A stretch of 6,237 bases of DNA from CAZTZY01 sp964617765 (GTDB lineage Bacteria; Pseudomonadota; Gammaproteobacteria; Pseudomonadales; DT-91), in the NCBI GenBank assembly GCA_964617765.1, contig CAZTZY010000125.1, positions 1 to 6,237 of the forward strand, in the 5' to 3' direction. The notes beneath the pieces are model-generated. The model searched no databases, was not told the origin of the DNA, and was given only the letters and a program-made list of their open reading frames with translations. Of this stretch, positions 1-6,001 are shown piece after piece. Each line of letters begins with the position of its first letter. Within the stretch, counting starts at the first letter, position 1. A program made the position numbers and the translations under genes.

Positions 1-8
1 CCTCCTGT
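1..8 (-). promoter_or_regulatory. Shine-Dalgarno of a leftward gene starting outside the window
   Basis: On the minus strand the last bases before the window edge read ACAGGAGG, a near-perfect complement of the 16S rRNA 3' end. It lies 35-42 bases downstream of the folE stop, on the same strand. A second leftward gene therefore most likely starts a few bases beyond position 1 and is co-transcribed with folE. The identity of that gene is not visible. The site can also pair with the CCCCCTGT just upstream of it (positions 12-19), which may control its access. Confidence 0.55.
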
Positions 9-22
9 GTAACAGGGGGAGT

Positions 23-35
23 GCCCCAAAGGGGC
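23..35 (-). other. Small GC hairpin between folE and the next leftward gene
   Basis: GCCCC (23-27) and GGGGC (31-35) form a perfect 5-bp stem around a three-base loop. It starts 8 bases past the folE stop in the minus-strand transcript. There is no T-tract on either strand, so it does not look like an intrinsic terminator. It may be an mRNA-stabilising or attenuating element, or have no function. Confidence 0.35.
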
Positions 36-42
36 GAGGGGG

Positions 43-591
43 TTAGCCTTTTACCAAGGACAGGAATTCCGCTCGTGTAGCCTGGCTGCTGTGGAAACAG
101 CCGAGCATGGCCGAGGTGGTCATTACCGAGTTCTGTTTTTCTACGCCGCGCATCATCATGCACATGTGTTTCGCTTCCACTATTACAGCGACGCCTTCAG
201 CATTGGTAACTTCCTGGATGGTGTTGGCGATCTGGCGAGTGAGGTTTTCCTGTATTTGCAGGCGACGTGCATACATATCAACAATACGCGCAATTTTTGA
301 CAATCCTAACACTCTTCCTGTGGGAATATAGGCAACATGTACCTTGCCAATAAAGGGCAATAGATGATGTTCGCACATCGAATAGAGTTCGATATCTTTC
401 ACAATGACCATTTCATTGCAATCGGAAGGGAATAGTGCGCCATTCACAATCTCGTCAACGCTCTGATGATAGCCGCGATTGAGAAACTCAAACGCCTTGG
501 CAGCGCGTTCAGGCGTATCAACCAGGCCCGGGCGGGTTACGTCTTCGCCAATACCTTGAATAATGGCGGCAAAAGCATCTTTTAATTCCAT
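43..591 (-). CDS. folE: GTP cyclohydrolase I (FolE)
   Basis: This 182-residue cytoplasmic enzyme converts GTP to 7,8-dihydroneopterin triphosphate and formate, the first step of tetrahydrofolate (and pterin) synthesis. The family's zinc site is complete: CEHHLLPF at residues 73-80 gives Cys73 and His76, and HMCMMMRGV at 142-150 gives Cys144. The GLSKIARIVDMYARRLQIQE block (96-115) and the MTTSAMLG segment near the C-terminus are also typical. I chose the ATG at 591 because the protein then begins like known FolE proteins and has the usual length. A weak GGA ribosome site lies six bases upstream. An in-frame TTG at 645 would add 18 residues, but these would overlap the promoter. The gene is divergent from prmB and probably leads a leftward operon that continues past the window edge. 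The type I (zinc-dependent) family is clear, as opposed to FolE2. Confidence 0.97.
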   Translation of the reverse strand: MELKDAFAAIIQGIGEDVTRPGLVDTPERAAKAFEFLNRGYHQSVDEIVNGALFPSDCNEMVIVKDIELYSMCEHHLLPFIGKVHVAYIPTGRVLGLSKIARIVDMYARRLQIQENLTRQIANTIQEVTNAEGVAVIVEAKHMCMMMRGVEKQNSVMTTSAMLGCFHSSQATRAEFLSLVKG

Positions 592-622
592 AGTAATTCC
601 GTCAACTTTTATCAATGGTGGG

Positions 623-628
623 ATTCTA
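623..628 (-). promoter_or_regulatory. Probable -10 box of the folE promoter
   Basis: On the minus strand the sequence GCTAGAATC (622-630) contains TAGAAT, a good sigma70 -10 box, 31 bases upstream of the folE ATG. No strong -35 is seen; the best is TTAGTA (plus positions 647-652) with an 18-base spacer. Support comes from an identical nonamer serving the divergent prmB gene. Confidence 0.4.
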
Positions 629-688
629 GCAAACCACTGATTCAAATACTAATGCAGGCGGTTTACTGTTTTGTCAGCTTTTATACGC

Positions 689-694
689 TAGAAT
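689..694 (+). promoter_or_regulatory. Probable -10 box of the prmB promoter
   Basis: TAGAAT within GCTAGAATC (687-695) lies 28 bases upstream of the prmB GTG start. The -35 region is poor: TTGTCA at 671-676 would leave only a 12-base spacer. The call therefore rests on the -10 box and on its mirror-image copy upstream of folE. Confidence 0.35.
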
Positions 695-711
695 CGGAAA
701 TCCGGTTCTTT

Positions 712-715
712 GGAG
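712..715 (+). promoter_or_regulatory. Ribosome binding site that decides the prmB start
   Basis: GGAG here is seven bases from the GTG at 723 but only one base from the in-frame TTG at 717. The spacing favours GTG as the start codon. Confidence 0.7.
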
Positions 716-722
716 TTTGCCT

Positions 723-1664
723 GTGAATACACAAGAAATAGTGCACGACCTGCATACCATCCGTGATTTTATCCGTTTGGGTGTCACTGAATTCAGCGCG
801 GCATCCCTGTATTTTGGCCATGGCACTGATAACGCCTGGGATGAATCACTCGCACTGGTGCTGTCGGTTTTGCATTTACCGGTGACCAGCGGTGATAACA
901 TTCTTGATGCTCGCCTGTTAACCCAGGAGAAGCACAATATCCTGGCCATTTTCCAGCGGCGTATTCATGAGCGTGTACCGGTACCTTATTTGACAAAAAC
1001 GGCCTGGTTTTGCGGGCTGCCTTTTTATGTCGATGAACGGGTTTTGATTCCGCGCTCGCCCATTGCAGAACTCATCCAGGCACGTTTCAAGCCTTGGTAT
1101 CAGGGCAGTTATCCGTGGCATATCCTCGATTTATGTTCCGGCAGTGGCTGTATCGGCATTGCCTGTGCTTTTGCCTTTGATGAAGCCGAAGTCACTTTAG
1201 CTGATATTTCTGCAGATGCCTTGGCAGTGGCTGAAATCAATATCCAGAAACATGAATTACAGCAATCGGTATTTATCCAGCAATCGGATTTGTTCAGCGA
1301 TATTGATGGGGTGTACGACATTATTGTGTGTAATCCGCCATATGTAGATAACGCCGATTTATTTGCCATGCCACCGGAATATCGCCATGAGCCGGTGTTG
1401 GCTTTGGCATCAGGTGAACTGGGACTGGATCATCCGATAAAAATCCTCCAACAGGCGGCCAATTTCCTCGCCGAGGATGGGTTGCTGGTACTGGAAGTAG
1501 GTAATAGCGGAAGGCATCTGGAAAACTATTATCCCGGCGTGGATTTTAACTGGGTAGAGTTTGAACATGGCGGGCACGGAGTGCTGGTGATCAGCAAAGC
1601 CGAACTGGATTATTATGCTGACCAGCTGGCCTTGCCGCCGGAAGAGGCTGACGAGGTTATTTGA
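723..1664 (+). CDS. prmB: Ribosomal protein L3 glutamine methyltransferase (PrmB)
   Basis: This is an S-adenosylmethionine-dependent enzyme of the HemK/PrmC family. PrmB methylates a glutamine side chain of ribosomal protein L3, which aids assembly of the large subunit. With the GTG start it has 313 residues, close to the E. coli protein (310). The N-terminal helical domain covers roughly residues 1-85. RVPVPYLT (84-91) and VLIPRSPIAELI (107-118) follow, then the SAM-binding DLCSGSGCIG (136-145) and the catalytic NPPY (204-207) that holds the target amide. The order and the RVPVPYLT/IPRSP signature fit PrmB better than PrmC, which usually sits with prfA and is shorter. The gene is divergent from folE and precedes aroC, and a hairpin terminator lies after its stop. 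The track-length start at TTG 717 is rejected because the ribosome site would be too close. Confidence 0.93.
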   Translation: MNTQEIVHDLHTIRDFIRLGVTEFSAASLYFGHGTDNAWDESLALVLSVLHLPVTSGDNILDARLLTQEKHNILAIFQRRIHERVPVPYLTKTAWFCGLPFYVDERVLIPRSPIAELIQARFKPWYQGSYPWHILDLCSGSGCIGIACAFAFDEAEVTLADISADALAVAEINIQKHELQQSVFIQQSDLFSDIDGVYDIIVCNPPYVDNADLFAMPPEYRHEPVLALASGELGLDHPIKILQQAANFLAEDGLLVLEVGNSGRHLENYYPGVDFNWVEFEHGGHGVLVISKAELDYYADQLALPPEEADEVI

Positions 1665-1691
1665 AGTGGCTGTGTGAGTATGTCCTGCGAT

Positions 1692-1714
1692 GAGGCTTTG
1701 TAAAAAGCCTCTTT
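1692..1714 (+). terminator. Rho-independent terminator after prmB
   Basis: GAGGCTTT (1692-1699) and AAAGCCTC (1704-1711) form a perfect 8-bp stem closed by GTAA, a stable GNRA-type tetraloop, followed by a short TTT. It begins 28 bases after the prmB stop. The T-tract is short, so termination may be partial, but a separate -10 box for aroC follows directly. Confidence 0.6.
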
Positions 1715-1747
1715 GAATAGGCAGGCGATTTTTAATGGCCACCTGAG

Positions 1748-1753
1748 TATAAT
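1748..1753 (+). promoter_or_regulatory. Probable -10 box of the aroC promoter
   Basis: A perfect TATAAT, preceded by TGAG (close to an extended -10), lies 66 bases upstream of the aroC ATG and after the prmB terminator. No good -35 hexamer is found at 16-18 bases; the sequence there is about GCGATT. The transcript would carry a leader of roughly 60 bases. Confidence 0.5.
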
Positions 1754-1773
1754 CGATTTAATTGTTTTTTATC

Positions 1774-1793
1774 GTTGCCGCACTGGCGGTAAC
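1774..1793 (+). other. Hairpin in the aroC leader
   Basis: GTTGCCG (1774-1780) and CGGTAAC (1787-1793) can form a 7-bp stem with one G-U pair and a six-base loop in the 5' untranslated region, 26 bases before the aroC ATG. It does not cover the ribosome site. No riboswitch or leader peptide is recognised. Confidence 0.3.
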
Positions 1794-1819
1794 TCCACTG
1801 CTGATGATTTGAGTTAATT

Positions 1820-2920
1820 ATGTCCGGAAATTCGATAGGTAAATTATTCACTGTGACCACATTTGGCGAGAGTCATGGTTTGGCGCTGGGCTGCATTATT
1901 GATGGGTGTCCACCGGGTATGTCATTAACTGAGGCAGATTTGCAAATTGACCTCGATCGCCGCAAGCCGGGTACTTCACGATTTACCACGCAGCGCCAGG
2001 AAGAAGATGCCGTGAAAATCCTGTCGGGTGTGTTTGAAGGTAAAACCACTGGAACCTCGATTGGTTTGTTGATTGAAAATACCGACCAGCGTTCGAAAGA
2101 TTATTCCAAAATCAAAGACCAGTTCCGACCTGCCCATGCCGATTACACCTACCAACATAAGTATGGGGTTCGGGATTATCGTGGCGGCGGGCGTTCTTCA
2201 GCGCGGGAAACCGCAATGCGAGTGGCGGCCGGTGCTGTCGCCAAAAAATACTTGAAAGAACGTTATGGCATCGAAGTGAAAGGCTATTTATCGCAGCTTG
2301 GCCCGATCAAGGTGGAAAAAATCGATTGGAGCATTGTTGATGACAATCCGTTCTTTTGCCCGGATGCCGATAAAATTCCGTTGCTGGAAAACTACATGGC
2401 CGAGTTGAACAAGGAAGGTAATTCCATTGGTGCGAAAATTACGATTGTGGCCACCGGCGTAAAACCGGGTTTGGGTGAGCCGGTGTTTGATCGTCTCGAT
2501 GCTGAACTGGCTTATGCCTTAATGAGTATCAATGCAGTGAAAGGTGTCGAGATTGGCGACGGTTTTGCTGTGGTGGAACAGAAAGGTACCGAACACCGTG
2601 ATGAAATGTCACCCGAAGGTTTTTACAGCAATCATGCCGGTGGCATTTTGGGCGGTATTTCTTCCGGCCAGGATATTGTGGCGCACATTGCCTTGAAGCC
2701 GACATCGTCCATCCGTTTGCCGGGTAAAAGCATTGATATCGATGGCAACGCGGCAGAAGTGATTACCACGGGTCGCCATGATCCGTGTGTCGGTATTCGC
2801 GCCACACCGATTGCCGAGGCCATGATGGCCATTGTGTTGATGGATCACCTGTTACGTCATCGTGCGCAAAATGCCGATGTTTCTGTGCATACACCGATCA
2901 TTCCTGCGACCAGAGCCTGA
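1820..2920 (+). CDS. aroC: Chorismate synthase (AroC)
   Basis: This enzyme catalyses the last step of the shikimate pathway, removing phosphate from 5-enolpyruvylshikimate-3-phosphate to give chorismate, with reduced FMN as cofactor. Chorismate feeds aromatic amino acids, folate, ubiquinone and siderophores. The 366 residues match the family's usual length (about 360). All signatures are present: TFGESHG (14-20) with the catalytic His19, HADYTYQHKYG (106-116) with the second key His106, RGGGRSSARETA (121-132), GGILGGISSG (274-283), and RHDPCVGIRATPIAEA (319-334). The ATG at 1820 is preceded by only a weak GAG site six bases upstream. The stop is followed after two bases by the likely start of the transporter gene, so the two are probably translated from one mRNA. 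AroC and FolE both serve folate synthesis, but the genes are on opposite strands and not in one operon. Confidence 0.98.
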   Translation: MSGNSIGKLFTVTTFGESHGLALGCIIDGCPPGMSLTEADLQIDLDRRKPGTSRFTTQRQEEDAVKILSGVFEGKTTGTSIGLLIENTDQRSKDYSKIKDQFRPAHADYTYQHKYGVRDYRGGGRSSARETAMRVAAGAVAKKYLKERYGIEVKGYLSQLGPIKVEKIDWSIVDDNPFFCPDADKIPLLENYMAELNKEGNSIGAKITIVATGVKPGLGEPVFDRLDAELAYALMSINAVKGVEIGDGFAVVEQKGTEHRDEMSPEGFYSNHAGGILGGISSGQDIVAHIALKPTSSIRLPGKSIDIDGNAAEVITTGRHDPCVGIRATPIAEAMMAIVLMDHLLRHRAQNADVSVHTPIIPATRA

Positions 2921-2922
2921 AC

Positions 2923-4137
2923 TTGATTTTCCGCGACGCTAATATTCCTTATTGGCGTTTATCGGGCTTCTATTTTTTCTATTTTGCCTTTCTCGGTGGC
3001 TGGGTGCCGTTCTGGAATTTGTATCTGGAGCAGGAGTTACAGTACACACCTTCACAAATCGGCTTTTTATCGGCGTTAGTGCTGGGTACCAAAATCGTCG
3101 GGCCGTATCTGTGGGGCTGGCTGGCAGATCATTTTGGCAAGCGCATGCAAATCATCCGCTTCGGTTCTTTGTTGGCATTCCTGTCTTTTTTCGGAGTGTT
3201 CTGGCGACAGGATTTTGTCGCGTTATTGATCGTTGTGGCTGTCTACAGTTTTTTCTGGAATGCGGTGTTATCTCAGTTTGAAGTGGTCACGCTGTCGCAC
3301 CTGAAAGATCAGTCACATCGGTATACACAAATCCGCCTGTGGGGTTCTATCGGATTTATTCTGGCGGTATTCGGCTTGGGTTGGGTGTTCGATTTTCTCA
3401 GCCTGAAATATTTGCCGTATTTTTTTGTGGTGTTGCTGGCAGCGATATGGCTGTTCAGTTTGCTGGTGCATGAGGAAGATAAACTGCCGGAGAATGTGTC
3501 CGATAGTACGATGCCTGGCATACAACACACTGATATTATCCTTTCGAGTTTTGCGCAATTCATGCAGCAGTTAAAAAAACCGCGGATGCTGGTATTTTTC
3601 TTTGCCTGTTTTATGGTGCAGTTTTCTCACGGGCCCTATTACACCTTTTATACTATTTATCTTGAACAATTGGGTTATGAACGTATTACCATCGGCGCAC
3701 TATGGTCGTTAGGCGTGATTGCTGAACTCATCCTTTTTGTATTTATGCCTAAACTCTTTGCGCGTTATTCCTTACATCAACTATTAGTGGTGACATTAGC
3801 CATTACTGCTGTGCGCTGGTGGTTGATTGCGGCGTTGGCTGAATATTTTTGGATATTGGTATTTGCCCAGTTAATGCATGCCGCCAGTTTTGGCAGTTTT
3901 CATGCTATCGGTGTGGAAATGGTACGGCGATATTTTAAACAGGGCAGTATTGGCCAAGGGCAGGCTTTTTATAGCGCCATCAGTTTTGGTGCCGGTGGGG
4001 CATTAGGCGCATTGATGAGTGGAGTGCTTTGGGATAATGGCGCCAATGTTATTTTCGCTGTTGCATCGCTGTCTGTGTGTATAGCACTGATTGTAGTGGT
4101 GGTGAGTTTTTACAGACTGAATGCCCAATATGAATAA
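2923..4137 (+). CDS. HcaT-like MFS transporter, inner membrane
   Basis: This is a 404-residue major facilitator of the MFS_1-like / 3-phenylpropionate transporter (HcaT) group. It begins with the group's typical PYWRLSGFYFFYFAFLGGW (9-27). The loop between helices 2 and 3 has the MFS motif A as GWLADHFGKR (65-74). Further hydrophobic stretches along the whole length are consistent with 12 transmembrane helices, with a charged central loop around residues 180-215 (HEEDKLPENVSD). The substrate is unknown. The open frame extends back to 2785 inside aroC, but that part reads as aroC shadow. The only sensible start after it is TTG at 2923, two bases after the aroC stop, with AGAG seven bases upstream; CTG at 2917 is the alternative. 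A similar transporter follows aroC in Pseudomonas as I recall, which suggests a conserved pairing, perhaps for an aromatic or shikimate-related compound (inference). Confidence 0.85.
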   Translation: MIFRDANIPYWRLSGFYFFYFAFLGGWVPFWNLYLEQELQYTPSQIGFLSALVLGTKIVGPYLWGWLADHFGKRMQIIRFGSLLAFLSFFGVFWRQDFVALLIVVAVYSFFWNAVLSQFEVVTLSHLKDQSHRYTQIRLWGSIGFILAVFGLGWVFDFLSLKYLPYFFVVLLAAIWLFSLLVHEEDKLPENVSDSTMPGIQHTDIILSSFAQFMQQLKKPRMLVFFFACFMVQFSHGPYYTFYTIYLEQLGYERITIGALWSLGVIAELILFVFMPKLFARYSLHQLLVVTLAITAVRWWLIAALAEYFWILVFAQLMHAASFGSFHAIGVEMVRRYFKQGSIGQGQAFYSAISFGAGGALGALMSGVLWDNGANVIFAVASLSVCIALIVVVVSFYRLNAQYE

Positions 4138-4151
4138 ATGGTAATAATTGG

Positions 4152-4211
4152 AAAAGCAGCTAAGCTTGGGCTTATTGGCTACTTCCTGCTGGACAGCATG
4201 AGCTCTTTTTT
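4152..4211 (+). terminator. Possible branched terminator after the aroC-MFS unit
   Basis: AAAAG-C-AGCT (4152-4161) can pair with AGCTCTTTT (4201-4209) with one bulged C. The enclosed region has two small hairpins, TAAGC/GCTTA (4161-4165 and 4170-4174; the first base is shared with the outer stem) and TGCT/AGCA (4187-4190 and 4195-4198). A run of six T ends it at 4206-4211. This could terminate the upstream operon, but it is not a classical simple hairpin and could be chance in AT-rich DNA. Confidence 0.35.
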
Positions 4212-4220
4212 AAATAGAAT
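4190..4220 (+). promoter_or_regulatory. Possible promoter of the porin operon
   Basis: TGGACA (4190-4195) resembles a -35 box and TAGAAT (4215-4220) a -10 box, with a rather long 19-base spacer. The -10 box is the same hexamer as at folE and prmB. It lies 29 bases before the porin ATG. No Pho box (paired CTGTCAT-type repeats) is seen. Confidence 0.35.
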
Positions 4221-4235
4221 AAAAATAAAGAAATA

Positions 4236-4241
4236 CAGGGA
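4236..4241 (+). promoter_or_regulatory. Ribosome binding site of the porin gene
   Basis: CAGGGA lies eight bases upstream of the ATG at 4250. It is one of the stronger ribosome sites in the window and supports this start codon. Confidence 0.6.
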
Positions 4242-4249
4242 TCACGTTT

Positions 4250-5563
4250 ATGGTTTTACGAGTCAATAAATATCGACAATGGATTGTTTCAGTATTCGCT
4301 ACATGCCTGGCAGGTTTCATTCCCGCAGTGTTTGCTGACGATGTGGATATTACCTTTGCCGGTTTTGCCTCTTTGGTGTACGCCAAAACTATTAGCGACG
4401 ATAAAAAAGAAGGTCCTATTTATGGTATTTCCGATGAAGGTGAATACCGGGATTTTAATAAGCTGGGTTTTCGCGTTAAAGCGGATATGCAGGATAACCT
4501 TTCATTGACTGCACAGGTTATTGCTAACGGTTCTGATAATTATGATCCCACCTTTGACTGGCTTTTTGCTACCTATAAAATCCATCCTGAAATTGCGCTA
4601 TCTGTAGGGCGTTTTCGTGAACCACTTTTTATCTATTCTGATTTTCTGGATGCCAGTTATGCCTATCAGTGGCTTGAGCCTCCGCAAGTGGTTTATGAAA
4701 ATTCGGCATTCTTCAAAAGTATTGAAGGCTTAAAGCTGGCTTACACTACCACTATGGGTGAGTGGGCATCTGAACTGCTGGTGTGGGGTGGAAATTCAAA
4801 AGCACCTTATGAATTCAGGGATAGCGGCCTGAGTGGTGATATTGTAGCGGAAGAGCAAATCGGTTTGGCGTGGACAGTTGAGCGTGAATGGTTGTTATTG
4901 CGCGGTTTTTATTTTACGGCGGAAACGTCGACCGATGTAACGACATTGCCACCTGTGCTTCAGGATATAGTGGTGGGCAGCGGTGGACCTTTTGGTATCA
5001 GCATTGCCGGAGTAGAAAATGCGGTTTTGGGAGCTACTGGAAAAAAACCGGATTTTCTTGCGGCATTCCTTCAGGAAAAAGATGAGTTGAACTATAGCGG
5101 TTTAAGCGCAGCGTTCGAATTTGAACAATTTTTTATTCTTTCCGAGTTCACGCGTGTTCTGCATCCTTCATCAAGCAGTAGTTTATTAGCTGCGAAAAAA
5201 ACCGATTCTTATTACATCACGGGTGGTGTGCGCCTGCCCGCAGAATGGACGTTAAGTTTAACGGTTGGCGAGTCTAAAGCGATAGTTGATAGAGATGCAT
5301 GGGAGCAATTCATACCTTATTTTGGCGTTGCAGGAGGAGCGTTAGATCCTTTATTGATACCTTATGCCAGTGCCATGAAAGGTTTGATTGAAACTATGCA
5401 AAATAAAACAGCGCAAAGTACGGTGCTTTCCGCACGATGGGATTTTCATCCATCTGCAGCATTAAAGCTTGAGTACCTTCAGGATGACAGAAAAGATGCA
5501 TTAACGGCACAAAAGCAGGTTAGGCCTGAGGCCTTCAGAATAGGCCTGAATTTTGAGTTTTAA
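4250..5563 (+). CDS. Outer-membrane beta-barrel porin
   Basis: This is a 437-residue outer-membrane protein. Residues 1-29 form a signal peptide: a basic start, a hydrophobic core at about 11-22, and cleavage after AVFA before Asp30. The mature protein alternates polar and hydrophobic residues as expected for beta strands. It ends in FRIGLNFEF, with the terminal phenylalanine used for outer-membrane assembly. The block GRFREPLFIYSDFLDASYAY (120-139), followed by WLEPPQVVY (141-149), matches a group of porin-like proteins I recall from Alteromonadales and related marine bacteria. Hydrophobic, glycine-rich segments (about 234-262 and 355-385) would be long loops or plugs. The substrate is unknown. 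The secreted binding-like protein gene follows after three bases, so the two are very likely one operon. Loose resemblance to phosphate-selective porins should not be taken as proof of phosphate transport. Confidence 0.85.
   Translation: MVLRVNKYRQWIVSVFATCLAGFIPAVFADDVDITFAGFASLVYAKTISDDKKEGPIYGISDEGEYRDFNKLGFRVKADMQDNLSLTAQVIANGSDNYDPTFDWLFATYKIHPEIALSVGRFREPLFIYSDFLDASYAYQWLEPPQVVYENSAFFKSIEGLKLAYTTTMGEWASELLVWGGNSKAPYEFRDSGLSGDIVAEEQIGLAWTVEREWLLLRGFYFTAETSTDVTTLPPVLQDIVVGSGGPFGISIAGVENAVLGATGKKPDFLAAFLQEKDELNYSGLSAAFEFEQFFILSEFTRVLHPSSSSSLLAAKKTDSYYITGGVRLPAEWTLSLTVGESKAIVDRDAWEQFIPYFGVAGGALDPLLIPYASAMKGLIETMQNKTAQSTVLSARWDFHPSAALKLEYLQDDRKDALTAQKQVRPEAFRIGLNFEF
5522..5547 (+). repeat. 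Triple AGGCCT palindrome at the porin 3' end
   Basis: AGGCCT occurs at 5522-5527, 5529-5534 and 5542-5547, and TAGGCCTGA is a direct repeat at 5521-5529 and 5541-5549, exactly 20 bases apart. In RNA, two of the copies can pair as a 6-bp stem around a seven-base loop (5529-5547), just ahead of the downstream gene's ribosome region. All three copies lie inside the porin coding sequence. Confidence 0.6.
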
Positions 5564-5566
5564 CTG

Positions 5567-6001
5567 ATGATCAATATAAGTAAAAACATCGTGTTATTTT
5601 TGCTTCTGGCTGTGGGGGCTGCCGTCCCCTGTTTTGCTGAAATTGCCATTATCGTACACCCCGAAAATACAACCCTGTTTGCTGAAGCCGAAGTGCGTAA
5701 TATTTTTCTGGGTAAAGTAAAAGTCTTTGATAATGGTTTGGGCTTGCCTATCGTAGCGATTGATATTGAACCCGGTGACCCGGCGCGAAAAGAATTTATT
5801 GCCAATGTTTTGCACAAAACAGAAGCTAACATCAATGCCTATTGGGTGCGTATGTTGTTTTCTTCAAAAGCAGAGCCACCCCGAAAGGTAAAAAATTCTG
5901 CGGAAGTGATGGCGATAATTGCAAAGAATCCGTCTGCGATTGGTTATGTTGATTCAAAATTAGTCGATTCTTCAGTACGAGTGTTGTTCTTGATTCAATA
6001 A
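5567..6001 (+). CDS. Small secreted substrate-binding-like protein (PBP-like, PstS-related)
   Basis: This 144-residue protein has a signal peptide (residues 1-24, cleavage after CFA before Glu25), leaving about 120 residues in the periplasm. It fits a family usually named phosphate ABC transporter substrate-binding protein: IIVHPEN (28-34), VRNIFLGKVKVF (43-54), a segment with Arg74 and Phe77 (DPARKEFIANVL), AYW (91-93) and a late AIGYVDS (124-130). True PstS proteins are more than twice as long, so this is a reduced form that would make up about one lobe. Cys22 is not in a proper lipobox because Pro precedes it. No ABC permease or ATPase gene is nearby, so a transport role is doubtful; sensing or a partner role with the porin is an inference. 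The ATG is three bases after the porin stop, with GAG nine bases upstream inside the porin end, which suggests translational coupling. Confidence 0.85.
   Translation: MINISKNIVLFLLLAVGAAVPCFAEIAIIVHPENTTLFAEAEVRNIFLGKVKVFDNGLGLPIVAIDIEPGDPARKEFIANVLHKTEANINAYWVRMLFSSKAEPPRKVKNSAEVMAIIAKNPSAIGYVDSKLVDSSVRVLFLIQ

Noticed and set aside
592..645. Longer folE starting at TTG 645 (18 extra residues)
   Set aside because: The extra residues do not resemble the FolE N-terminus, TTG is a poor start, and the extension would cover the likely folE -10 box. The ATG at 591 gives the family's normal length.
717..722. prmB start at TTG 717
   Set aside because: The GGAG ribosome site would be only one base away. 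GTG at 723 has seven-base spacing.
2785..2922. N-terminal extension of the MFS gene inside aroC
   Set aside because: The encoded segment is cysteine-rich and unlike any MFS start. It is the shadow of aroC's conserved C-terminal coding region.
4190..4249. Pho box upstream of the porin
   Set aside because: I looked for paired CTGTCAT-like heptamers and found none, so PhoB control is not supported despite the PstS-like second gene.
5627..5641. Lipoprotein signal (Cys22) in the small binding-like protein
   Set aside because: The residues before the cysteine are A-V-P, and proline at -1 does not fit a lipobox. An ordinary signal peptidase I site after CFA fits better.
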